Below, one piece after another: positions 10,137-18,410 of a stretch of 64,000 bases of DNA. Under the pieces are notes generated by a model that searched no databases, was not told where the DNA came from, and was given only the letters and a program-made list of their open reading frames with translations. Made by a program: the position numbers and the translations under genes. This DNA comes from Sandaracinaceae bacterium (GTDB lineage: Bacteria > Myxococcota_A > Polyangia > Polyangiales > Sandaracinaceae), in the NCBI GenBank assembly GCA_019637095.1, contig JAHBWG010000007.1, positions 62,001 through 126,000 on the forward strand. The letters are read 5' to 3'. The stretch's first letter is position 1. Every line of letters begins with the position of its first letter.

Positions 10137-12242
10137 ATGGACGCGCTCGCGAAGGTCTGCCCCAAGTGCGGGCGCCACTACGATGGCGCGGCGGCCTTCT
10201 GTCAGAAGGACGGCGTCCGGCTGACCGCGACCACACAGAACAACGACCCATACATCGGCCAGACCCTGCTCGATCAGTTCAAGATCGAGGAGAAGATCGG
10301 CGCGGGCGGGATGGGCGCGGTCTACCGCGCGCGGCAGACGACGCTGCACCGCGACGTCGCGATCAAGATCCTGCACGCCGAGCTCGCGGACAACGCCGAC
10401 GCGGTGCGCCGCTTCAAGCGCGAGGCGCGCGTGTGCACGGCGCTCGATCACCCGAACGTCGTGCGCGTGTTCCTGTTCGGCCAGCTCGAGGACGGCTCGC
10501 TCTACATCGTGATGGAGCACCTCGACGGGCGGCCGCTGCTCGACGTGATCCGGCGCGAGGGCGCGTTGCCGGTCCACCGCGCGCTCCACATCGCGACGCA
10601 GATCTGCGACGGCGTCGGCGAGGCGCACCAGCAAGGCGTCGTGCACCGCGACATCAAGCCGGAGAACGTCGTGCTCGTCACGCGGCGGCGCGATCCGGAC
10701 TTCGTGAAGGTGCTCGACTTCGGGATCGCGCGCGTCCTCTGGGGCGACGACGTGACGCAGGCCACGCAGTCGGGGCTGGTGTTCGGGACCGCCCGCTACA
10801 TCTCGCCGGAGGGCGCCGCGGGCGAGGCGACCGACGCGCGCAGCGACGTGTACTCGCTCGGCATCCTCACCTACCAGCTCTGCTGCGGCGAGACGCCGTT
10901 CGACGCGCCCTCGCCGGTGCAGATGCTGATGAAGCACATCCACGCGGACCCGCCGCACCTGCGCGGCAAGCCGCGCGGCGCGCACGTCCCGGAGCCGATC
11001 GCGGACGTCATCATGCGCGCGCTCTCGAAGAACCCGGACGGGCGCTACGACGACGCGCACGCGTACGCCGACGCGCTGAGGACCGCGGCGGAGCGCGCGG
11101 GCTTCGAGGTGCACCGCCGCCGCACCGCGCGCTCCTCGATCGGGCCGCCGTCGGACCCGGCGTACCGCCTGCCCGCCGGCGCCATCGAGCCGCCCACCGT
11201 GAGCAAGACGCCGCCGATGTCGGAGCTGCCGCCGACCGCGGAGGCGCCCGCGTCGCACTCGACGACGCTCGAGGGCGCGCCGAGCCCGTTCGGCGACGAC
11301 GTCGACGTGTCGATCCCCGGGCTCGCGAGGGCGCCGCGCACGCTGCCCAAGGGCGCGCGCACGATCGCGCTCGCGTTCCTCGTCGGCGCGCTGCTCGTCG
11401 CGGCCGGCTACGGCGTCAAGCGCTACCTCGACCGGCCGCCCGCGGTCGATCCCGTCGCCGACGCCGACGCGCTGCTCGAGGAGGCGCGCGGCGCGCTGCG
11501 CGCCGATCGGCTCGACGCGCCGCTCGAGGCGAGCGTGCTCGGCCTCACCGACCGCGTGCTCGCGGCGCACCCCGGCGATCCGGAGGCGGGGCGGATCCGC
11601 CGGCTCGCGCGCGATCGGCTCGTCGAGCGCGCGCGCGAGCGCGCCGACGCGGGCGCGCGCGACGAGGCGCTCGCGCTCTACGCGCGCGCGCGCGCCTTCG
11701 TCGAGGAGGACTCGGTGATCGATCGCGCGGTCGACGCGCTCGAGCGCCCGCCGACGCCGCGCGCGGCGCCGGGGGTGCGCACGCGCCCGCAGCTCGTGAC
11801 CGCCGGCCAGGAGGTCACCGTCGTCGCGGTGCTCGAGCCGGACGTCGAGCTCGGCGCCCGCTCCGCGCCGCGCTTCGTGTTGCAGCGCGCCGGCCGGCAG
11901 GTCGGCGCCGCGATCGACGCGACCGCGGTCGAGGGCGAAGAGGGCGTGTACGAGGCCACCACCACCGTCGCGCGCGCGGGCACGTACCGCCTGCTCTTCC
12001 GCGTCGGCAGCGGGAGCGACCTGATCGAGCGCGCCGCGGACCTCGAGGTGCGCGCCGACCCGAGCGCGCCGGCGCGCCCCGCGACGCCGCGCGACCCGCC
12101 GCCCGTGACGACGCAGGGCAGCGCGTGGACGCCGAGCGTCGCGCCCGCGTGGACGAGCGCGACCGAGCCGCCGCAGATCGTCGACGTCGCGCCGACGCCG
12201 ACCCCGGCGCCGCCGCCCCCGTGGACCGGCAGCGTGCTGTGA
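10137..12242 (+). CDS. Hanks-type Ser/Thr protein kinase with N-terminal zinc ribbon
   Basis: A 701-residue signalling kinase. A short zinc ribbon (CPKCGRHY...FCQKDG) at residues about 9-27 precedes the kinase domain (about 45-310) with Gly-loop GAGGMGAVY, VAIKIL, catalytic HRDIKPEN and DFGIA, and SPE in place of APE. A Pro-rich segment leads to one transmembrane helix (about 410-430) and an extracytoplasmic region of about 270 residues. All catalytic residues are present, so it is likely active. GTG at 10128 is an alternative start. Divergent from the PEGA/rsmD/coaD group. The 155 bases after the stop hold nothing recognisable. Confidence 0.92.
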   Translation: MDALAKVCPKCGRHYDGAAAFCQKDGVRLTATTQNNDPYIGQTLLDQFKIEEKIGAGGMGAVYRARQTTLHRDVAIKILHAELADNADAVRRFKREARVCTALDHPNVVRVFLFGQLEDGSLYIVMEHLDGRPLLDVIRREGALPVHRALHIATQICDGVGEAHQQGVVHRDIKPENVVLVTRRRDPDFVKVLDFGIARVLWGDDVTQATQSGLVFGTARYISPEGAAGEATDARSDVYSLGILTYQLCCGETPFDAPSPVQMLMKHIHADPPHLRGKPRGAHVPEPIADVIMRALSKNPDGRYDDAHAYADALRTAAERAGFEVHRRRTARSSIGPPSDPAYRLPAGAIEPPTVSKTPPMSELPPTAEAPASHSTTLEGAPSPFGDDVDVSIPGLARAPRTLPKGARTIALAFLVGALLVAAGYGVKRYLDRPPAVDPVADADALLEEARGALRADRLDAPLEASVLGLTDRVLAAHPGDPEAGRIRRLARDRLVERARERADAGARDEALALYARARAFVEEDSVIDRAVDALERPPTPRAAPGVRTRPQLVTAGQEVTVVAVLEPDVELGARSAPRFVLQRAGRQVGAAIDATAVEGEEGVYEATTTVARAGTYRLLFRVGSGSDLIERAADLEVRADPSAPARPATPRDPPPVTTQGSAWTPSVAPAWTSATEPPQIVDVAPTPTPAPPPPWTGSVL

Positions 12243-12397
12243 AGGTCTGTCGGTAGATCGGACCGAGCACGGGGTCGAGGTGGGTCCAGCCGCGAGGTGA
12301 CGCGAGGGCTCGTGCGAGAGCACGGCGAGCCGCGGCAACGCCGCGGATGGGCCGCATCGACCGCGGGGCGACGGGAGATTCATCGACGGACCGTGAG

Positions 12398-12847
12398 TCA
12401 CGCGGCGAGGCGCGGCACCCGCAGCGCCTGCGCGACGACGCCGACGCTGGTGAGCGCGATCGCGGCGAGCACCGGCACGAGCGAGGCGCCGAAGGTGAAG
12501 CAGAACGTCGCGAAGATCGACGGGATCTGCGGCACCGCCGTCGTCAGCAGGAACACGCTGAACGCGATCTGGAAGCGGCGCGCCTGCGTGCTCTCCTCTT
12601 CGGAGAGGCGCGCGATGCGGCGCTCGACCACGCGGCGCTGGATCGCGATGCCGAGCGCGGCGCCGGCGCCCGCGAGCAGCGCGACGCCCCACGCGACGGG
12701 GGTGAGGGTCGGCTCGAAGAGCTCGCGGATGAGCTCGAAGTCGGCGGGGAAGAACAGCAGACGGATCGCCGTCTCGAGCGCGAGCGCGCCGGGCGCCGCG
12801 ACGATGGTCAGCCACAGGAGCGAGGTCGAGGGCGCCTTCTCGGCCAT
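12398..12847 (-). CDS. small integral membrane protein of unknown function
   Basis: A 149-residue protein with four predicted hydrophobic segments (about residues 9-30, 47-68, 93-108 and 118-140) and a short charged loop RRVVERRIARLSEEEST between helices 2 and 3. No motif or family is recognisable. The gene stands alone between the kinase and the outer-membrane gene pair. Confidence 0.65.
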   Translation of the reverse strand: MAEKAPSTSLLWLTIVAAPGALALETAIRLLFFPADFELIRELFEPTLTPVAWGVALLAGAGAALGIAIQRRVVERRIARLSEEESTQARRFQIAFSVFLLTTAVPQIPSIFATFCFTFGASLVPVLAAIALTSVGVVAQALRVPRLAA

Positions 12848-12884
12848 GGTGGCGCGAGGATAGCAACGTCGGCGGCGCGCGGGC

Positions 12885-14132
12885 TCAATGCCGCGGGAGC
12901 GTCGTGTCGTACGCGTAGCCCAAGCCCAGGAGCACCCGGTAGGGCTCCTGCGCGGCGAGCTCGCGCGCGTGGGCGTGCACGCCGGTCAGCCCGACGTCGA
13001 GCGTGAGCGTGATCGCGAGCCCGCGCACCGGGGGCATCACGCGCACGCCCAGGGTGAGCCGCGAGCGCAGCGCGTCGGGACCGAGCTCGCTCAGGCACGG
13101 ATCGACCTCGGGGCGCGCGCTCGGCACGCACACGAAGCCCTGCCGGTTCACGGGAACGTCCATGGTCCACTCGAGGAGCGGGCTCAACGTCGTCTGCTCG
13201 GCCGCGAGCTCGATCGGCAGCTCGAGGCCGACCCCGAAGCGCAGCCGGTCGACGCGGTCGACGCCGAGCGCGAAGCGCTCGAGCCGGCCGATGCGGTGGC
13301 GCGCCTCCTCCTCGAAGGGCCGCCGCGCGTCGGGCCCCTCCGCCGGCAGCGCGTCGTAGCGGGTCTGCTCGCGCGCGCGCACGATCGCGTCCGAGTGATC
13401 GAAGCGATAGCCGCCGTTGAGCCGCACGATCAGCGGGATCCGGCCCTCGACGCCGTCGAGCTCGCGCAGGTCGAGGGTGGCGTTGGCGCGCAGGCTCACG
13501 CTCGTCGTGTCGAGGGTGAGGGCCGCGTCACCGAAGAGGCTGCGGAAATCGATCGCGGCGTCGGCGCCGAGCCGCAGCCACGCGAGCGGCGTCGCCCACG
13601 CCTTGAGGCCGAAGCGCGCGTCGCCGTTGAGGCGCGTCCGCCCCGGCGCCTCCGTCTCGAGCCAGAGGCTCGCCGCCGACCCGTAGATCTCGAGCGCGTC
13701 GAACGGGGTCCAGCCCACCGACAAGGCGCCGCCGAAGTGGAGCTCGCGGCCCGGCGGATCGAGCCATCCGTCGAGCGCGAAGGAGCTCCCCGCGAGCTGC
13801 ACCCGGAACGAGCCCGGCGCCCCGGAGCCGGCGTCGACGACGCGCAGGCCGCCGACGGATCCCTCCCATGTGTTCTGCAAGACGTATTGCCGCTCGCGGC
13901 GCGCCTGCGACGCCGGCGGGGGCGCGTCGTCGGCGTGGTCGTCCGTAGGGTCCTCGCCCGGCTCCAGCGGGGACGCGCCGAGGGGCGCGAGCGGCGGCGC
14001 CCCGTGCTCGAAGGGCTCGAGCGAGGCGTCGTCGGACGGCTGCGCGGCCGCGAGCGCGGGACCCGCGAGCAGCCACGCGATCGCGAGCCGGGCCGCGAGC
14101 CTCGGGGCCGCGCGCGAGGGTCGAGCGCGCAT
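12885..14132 (-). CDS. predicted outer-membrane beta-barrel protein
   Basis: A 415-residue exported protein. It has an N-terminal signal peptide (cleavage near LAAAQ), an acidic and Pro-rich linker to about residue 75, then alternating amphipathic strands with aromatic girdles and no long hydrophobic helix, as in outer-membrane barrels. It ends in GLGYAYDTTLPRH. The ATG at 14132 shares one base with the stop of the porin-like gene upstream (TGATG), so both are likely co-translated. No specific family recognised. Confidence 0.65.
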   Translation of the reverse strand: MRARPSRAAPRLAARLAIAWLLAGPALAAAQPSDDASLEPFEHGAPPLAPLGASPLEPGEDPTDDHADDAPPPASQARRERQYVLQNTWEGSVGGLRVVDAGSGAPGSFRVQLAGSSFALDGWLDPPGRELHFGGALSVGWTPFDALEIYGSAASLWLETEAPGRTRLNGDARFGLKAWATPLAWLRLGADAAIDFRSLFGDAALTLDTTSVSLRANATLDLRELDGVEGRIPLIVRLNGGYRFDHSDAIVRAREQTRYDALPAEGPDARRPFEEEARHRIGRLERFALGVDRVDRLRFGVGLELPIELAAEQTTLSPLLEWTMDVPVNRQGFVCVPSARPEVDPCLSELGPDALRSRLTLGVRVMPPVRGLAITLTLDVGLTGVHAHARELAAQEPYRVLLGLGYAYDTTLPRH

Positions 14133-15568
14133 CAGTATCGCCCCTCGATGCGCGTCATCCACGAGATCTCCGCGGGCGCGTCGGCGCCGCCCGGCGCGCC
14201 CCCCTCGAGGACCATCACCTCCACGTCGGTCTGGACCTCGAGGAGCAAGTTGATGTGCCATTGGAGACTCACCGCCGCCGCCCGCGCCGCGCGCGCCGAG
14301 ACGGACGGATCGGCCAGCGCGGGGAACACGGCGCGGTCGAAGTAGATCTCCTGGTAGCGCACCGAGACGGTCGCCGCGCCCCACTGGTCGAGGCGTGGAT
14401 CGAACGGCCGCGTGGGCGTGACGCCGAAGAAGGTGTTCTCGTCGCCCTCGGTGAGCGTGAGGCTCAAGACGAGCTGCCAGGCGTGGTGCGCGATCGCCAC
14501 GTCGCGCGGCACGCCGCCCGGCGGCGGGACGAGGCGGACCTCCTGCGCGGAGCGCACGTACTCGAAGAGCGTGTTGATCGGCCCGTGGTGCCAGTGCGCG
14601 TGCACCGACTGCCGGTCGCGCCGCCCGTGGGCGATCACCGTGCCCGTCTCGTCGGAGCGGTACGCGTAGAGCAGGCGCCCGCCGAGCGCCGAGCGTCGAG
14701 GCATCGCGCGGACGGAGCCGAGCCGCGGGTCCTGTGGCGCGCCGAGCTCCTCGCCGAGCGTGAAGGAGACGCCGACGCCGAGGTGGCGCAGCGCGTCGGG
14801 CGCGTCGAAGAGCCGGAACGGCTGGAAATAGAGGCGACCCGCGAGCTCGGGGGTGCCGCTGCGGAAGTCGTAGAGGACGCCGAGATCCTCGGCCCCGCCG
14901 ACGAGCGCGACGTCGTAGGAGAAGAACCCGTCGCGCGTCTGCCCGTAGACGAACACGCCGAGCTCGCGGTTGGGCGCGAGCGAGGTCGGCAGCGCGCGGT
15001 CGATGAACCAGAGCGCGTAGGCGCGCGCGCGCCGCTCGAACCCGAAGGGCGACTTGAACCCGCCGACGCGCACGTTGAGCTCGGGCATCGCGCGCCAGTC
15101 GAGGTGGAAGTCGTAGGGCAGCGCGGGGTCGACGAGGATGTCCCACATGACGCGGTACTCGAAGTTGCCGAGGAACCGACCGTCGACGGCGAAGCGGATG
15201 CGTCGCAGGTAGAAGTTGGCCTCGTCGAGGTCGGGCCCTCCCGTGCTCGCGATGCGCGTGTCGACGTGGCTGAAGCCCGACGCGCGCAGCGTGAAGGCGC
15301 GATCGGGCGTGCCCGCCCAGAGCCCCTGGCCGCCGTAGAATTGCCCCGTCGCCTCCGGGTACTGACCCGGCAGCACCTCGAGCCGGGGTGGAGGCTCGGA
15401 CGCGGCCTCGTCGTCGTGCGCGCCCTCGTGCGCGTGCTCCTCGACGGCGGGCGCCGCTCCGGCGCCCCCGGGCCGCGGCTGCGCGGCGGCGGGCGCGGCC
15501 CAGAGCGCCCCGAGCGCGAAGGCGATCCGCGCGCGGACGAGGGTCGCGCGGCGCACCCTCACGCGCAC
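14132..15568 (-). CDS. phosphate-selective porin O/P family outer-membrane protein
   Basis: About 478 residues with a signal peptide ending near AAPAAAQ, a His-rich mature N-terminus (EEHAHEGAHDDEA) and a beta-rich body matching the OprO/OprP type: FYLRRIRFAVDGRFLGNFEYRV, LNVRVGGFKSPFGFE and a late QEIYFDRA region. Family members form anion-selective trimers; real substrate is unknown. The GTG at 15568 places the signal peptide at the start; an ATG at 15700 would add an Arg-rich extension that looks non-coding. The His cluster could bind metal. Confidence 0.75.
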   Translation of the reverse strand: MRVRVRRATLVRARIAFALGALWAAPAAAQPRPGGAGAAPAVEEHAHEGAHDDEAASEPPPRLEVLPGQYPEATGQFYGGQGLWAGTPDRAFTLRASGFSHVDTRIASTGGPDLDEANFYLRRIRFAVDGRFLGNFEYRVMWDILVDPALPYDFHLDWRAMPELNVRVGGFKSPFGFERRARAYALWFIDRALPTSLAPNRELGVFVYGQTRDGFFSYDVALVGGAEDLGVLYDFRSGTPELAGRLYFQPFRLFDAPDALRHLGVGVSFTLGEELGAPQDPRLGSVRAMPRRSALGGRLLYAYRSDETGTVIAHGRRDRQSVHAHWHHGPINTLFEYVRSAQEVRLVPPPGGVPRDVAIAHHAWQLVLSLTLTEGDENTFFGVTPTRPFDPRLDQWGAATVSVRYQEIYFDRAVFPALADPSVSARAARAAAVSLQWHINLLLEVQTDVEVMVLEGGAPGGADAPAEISWMTRIEGRY

Positions 15569-15726
15569 CCCTCGCGGACGGGCGCGCCCCCCGAGCGGGG
15601 CGCGAGCGGGCGATGGTGAAGCGTTCTTTGCACGGCGACTGACGACGGCGCCTCGGCGGCCGCAGAACACGGCGTGAGCCGCGACGCGGGCGAGCGGCAA
15701 GAGACGTCGAGACTGACCAATTCACC

Positions 15727-15750
15727 GCGCCCTCGCAACCACGAGGGCGC
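15727..15750. repeat. inverted repeat in a divergent intergenic region
   Basis: A perfect 9-bp inverted repeat (gcgccctcg / cgagggcgc, loop caacca) lies in the 253 bases between the porin-like gene (minus) and the DUF4403 gene (plus). The surrounding bases are less G+C-rich than the neighbouring genes, as expected for a promoter region. It could be an operator or a leader hairpin. Confidence 0.35.
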
Positions 15751-15821
15751 ACCGCGCGCCACGTGCACCGAGGACGAAACGTTGCGATCTCGCGCGCGGC
15801 GTGCACAGTGAGGGAGAGGGG

Positions 15822-17375
15822 ATGCACGAAGGCGCCACGCTCCGTCTGCTGCTCCGCGCGCTCGGCAGGGTCGCGCTCGGCGGCGTCGCGCTCTGCGGCC
15901 TCGCGCTCGGCAGCCTCGCGCTCGGCGCGTGCGGATCGGTGCACCTCACCGCCGCGGCGCCGCCGCGCGCGACGTCGGCGCCGCTCGCCGCGCTCGAGCC
16001 CGAGCCGTCGGTCTTGCCCGCGCAGCTCGCCGTGGACGTGAGCGCGATCGTCGCCGGCCTCGCGCCGCTCGAGGGCGTGCCCCTCGAGGTCGACCCGAGC
16101 GAGCCCCCCGAGCCCGAGGTCGGCGCGTGGACGCCGCGCGGCGAGCGCCTGCGCCACCGGGTCCGCGTGACGGTGGGCGCGCCGCGCGCGTTCAGCCGCG
16201 AGGACGGCGCGATCGAGCTCGAGGTGCCGCTCGAGGTGAGCGCGGTCGCGCTCGTCGGGCGCGGCCGGCGGCTCGAGGTGCGCGGCTGCGGCTGCGGCGG
16301 CGCGCCGTGGTGCGGCGGCGGCGCCGAGGCTCCGCGGGCCGCGCACCTGCGCGCGCGCGCGAGGCTCGACGCCGACGCGCGCTTCCACCTCGTCCCCACG
16401 CTCGAGAGCGACGCGGGCCTCGACGAGCCGTGCGTGCTCGACGCCGTCGGGGCCGCGCGCCCGATCGACCTCGGCGCCGCGATCGCCGAAGCGCTCGAGC
16501 CGCTGCGCGCGCGGCTCGAGGCGGCCGCGCGCGACGCGATCGCGCGCTCCGACGCGCTCGAGGTGCGCGCGCGTGAGCTCTGGGCGTCGCTGAGCCGCCC
16601 GCTCCCCGTCGCGAGCGCGCCGCCCTCCTCGCTCCACCTGCGACCCGAGGCGATCGCGCCCGAAGGGCTCGGTGGCGACGGCGCTCGGCTCGCGCTGCGC
16701 GTGCGCGTCACGCTGCGCCCCACGCAGGCCGCGCCGGACGCGGAGCCCGCGCCGCGGCCGCTCCCCGCGCTCGCCGGCGAGCCCCCCGACGCGGCCGCGC
16801 TCTCGATCGCCGCCGTCACCCGCGTGGCGACCGACGAGCTCTCGCGCGCCGTCCGCGCCGGCCTCGTCGGGCGCCGGTACCGCGACGCGCCGCGCCGGGT
16901 CGTCCGCGTCGTCGACGCCGAGATCTATGGCGCGACGCGCGGCGCGATCGTGCGCGTCGAGCTCGCCGGCGCGATCTCGGGCAACGTGTACGCGCGCGGC
17001 GCGCTCGCCCTCGACGAGGCCACGCGCGAGGTCTTCCTCGATCAGCTCGCGCTCGAGCCCGCCTCCGCGCGCGAGCTCGCGCGGCTGTTCGACGAGCTCG
17101 AGCTGCCCAACACGCGCGTCCGGCGCGCCCCGTGGCTCGACCGCGAGCGGCTCGTGCGCGACATCGCGGCGGCGAGCCGCTGGTCGCTCGACGCACCGCG
17201 CGCCGACCTGCGCGCCGCGGTGCTCGCCGCGCTGCGCTCGCTCGAGGCGACGCGCGGCGCGAGGCTCGACGGCGCGCAGCTCGTCGAGCTCCGCCTCGAG
17301 CCCGGCGCGCTCGTCGCCGCGACGCTGCTGCGCGGCGGCCTCGAGGCGCCCGAGGCGGCGAGCCCCACGCCCTGA
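15822..17375 (+). CDS. DUF4403 family lipoprotein
   Basis: A 517-residue protein with an unusually long Leu/Ala/Gly signal segment ending in the lipobox LGAC. The order of features follows DUF4403: a first beta-rich half, a Cys cluster (CGCGGAPWCGGG, unusual), a central LW-A-L-S-P segment followed by LHLRPEAI, a second beta domain with VDAEIYGATRGAIVRVELAGAIS, and a C-terminal helical repeat ending in an L-x-G-x-L segment. The fold is thought to resemble tandem lipid-binding TULIP modules; function unknown. ATG at 15822 is preferred because a GGGAGAGGGG ribosome site lies just upstream. Confidence 0.65.
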   Translation: MHEGATLRLLLRALGRVALGGVALCGLALGSLALGACGSVHLTAAAPPRATSAPLAALEPEPSVLPAQLAVDVSAIVAGLAPLEGVPLEVDPSEPPEPEVGAWTPRGERLRHRVRVTVGAPRAFSREDGAIELEVPLEVSAVALVGRGRRLEVRGCGCGGAPWCGGGAEAPRAAHLRARARLDADARFHLVPTLESDAGLDEPCVLDAVGAARPIDLGAAIAEALEPLRARLEAAARDAIARSDALEVRARELWASLSRPLPVASAPPSSLHLRPEAIAPEGLGGDGARLALRVRVTLRPTQAAPDAEPAPRPLPALAGEPPDAAALSIAAVTRVATDELSRAVRAGLVGRRYRDAPRRVVRVVDAEIYGATRGAIVRVELAGAISGNVYARGALALDEATREVFLDQLALEPASARELARLFDELELPNTRVRRAPWLDRERLVRDIAAASRWSLDAPRADLRAAVLAALRSLEATRGARLDGAQLVELRLEPGALVAATLLRGGLEAPEAASPTP

Positions 17376-17424
17376 GCGAAGCTCGGGCGGCGCGGTGCGG
17401 CGCGTGATATGCCGCGCGCCTGCC

Positions 17425-17739
17425 ATGAAGATCCAGATCAACACGGACAAGAACATCGGCGGCGACGAGCGCCTCGCCGAGTACGTCGAGGGCATCGTCG
17501 CGGGAGAGCTCGACCGCTTCGCCGACCAGATCACCCGCGTCGAGGTCCACCTCGCCGACGAGAACGCGCACAAGGGCGGCCAGAACGACAAGCGCTGCAT
17601 GCTCGAGGCGCGCGTCGCCGGCCGCAAGCCGACCGCGGTCACGCACCACGCCGACACGGTGGCGGAGGCGGTCGCCGGCGCGTCCGAGAAGCTCGCCCGC
17701 GCGCTCCATCGCGAGCTCGCCAAGCTCGACGCGCGCTGA
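17425..17739 (+). CDS. hpf: HPF/RaiA (sigma-54 modulation/S30EA) family ribosome-associated protein
   Basis: A 104-residue protein matching the short HPF/YfiA fold: a beta strand MKIQINTD, a central RVEVHLADEN strand, MLEARVAGRKP and a long C-terminal helix. Short HPF proteins bind the 30S decoding region in stationary phase and promote 100S formation or ribosome protection. The N-terminus differs from typical enteric HPF (no long basic tail), so the subtype cannot be fixed. It starts 49 bases after the DUF4403 stop and may be cotranscribed. Confidence 0.82.
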   Translation: MKIQINTDKNIGGDERLAEYVEGIVAGELDRFADQITRVEVHLADENAHKGGQNDKRCMLEARVAGRKPTAVTHHADTVAEAVAGASEKLARALHRELAKLDAR

Positions 17740-17813
17740 CGCGACGTCGCTTCGGGTGACGCAACGCCGCTTTGGGTGGAGACGCGCGCGCGCGCGCGGT
17801 AGCCTCGCCCGCC

Positions 17814-18365
17814 ATGGGGACGGAAGCGGAGGTGAAGGGCCATGCCCTCCAGTCCTACGCGACCCCGCTCCAGCGGGAGCGGCCCGACGTCTGGGCGAAG
17901 CTCGAGCGCGAGCTCGCGCCCGGTGACCGGCAATTCTTCGCGGAGCCGATCTACGCGAACGTCTGGTACCCGCGGCGCCGCCTCGCCGCGCTCCTCGACG
18001 CGCACGACCGCGTCCACGCGGACGCCCGCGCCGCGCGACGCGAGCTCGGTCGCCTCGCCGCCCACCACCAGGTGCGCTTCTTCTACCGCCTGTTCCTCAC
18101 GTTCGCGACCCCCGCGCTCGTGTTCCGGCGCGCCTCGAACCTCTGGTCGCGCCAGAACAGCACCGGCTCGTTCACCGTCATGGAGGACGGCGCGACGCAC
18201 CTCGTCGGCGAGCTCGCCGACCGCGATCTGCCGGCCCAGGTCCCCGACGTCATCGCCGGCTGGAGCGACGCGATCATCGAGATGCTCGGCCGCCGCCCGC
18301 GCCCGACCGAGTGGCACCTCGCCGCGCCCGGCCGCTGGCGCTTCCTCGTCCACTGGAGCGAGTGA
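17814..18365 (+). CDS. hypothetical cytoplasmic protein
   Basis: A 183-residue soluble protein, rich in aromatic and Arg residues, with no signal peptide or membrane helix. The pattern YPRRRLAALLDAHDRV followed by a helical RFFYRLFLTFATPALVFRRAS and a beta-rich end resembles the myxobacterial TIGR02265/DUF2378 or V4R-like small-molecule-binding folds, but I cannot confirm this. The preceding 74 bases are repeat-like and carry no clear ribosome site. Confidence 0.6.
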   Translation: MGTEAEVKGHALQSYATPLQRERPDVWAKLERELAPGDRQFFAEPIYANVWYPRRRLAALLDAHDRVHADARAARRELGRLAAHHQVRFFYRLFLTFATPALVFRRASNLWSRQNSTGSFTVMEDGATHLVGELADRDLPAQVPDVIAGWSDAIIEMLGRRPRPTEWHLAAPGRWRFLVHWSE

Positions 18366-18410
18366 GCGAGGCCACCGGGACACCGTCGCTCGAGCGAGCC
18401 TCCCGCGAGG

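Noticed and set aside
12885-18383. A 1,832-codon minus-strand open frame
   Set aside because: Only its 3' part (12885-14132) is a real gene. The rest is antisense to the DUF4403 gene, hpf and the following gene, and translates to Arg/Ala-rich sequence typical of non-coding frames at 75% G+C.
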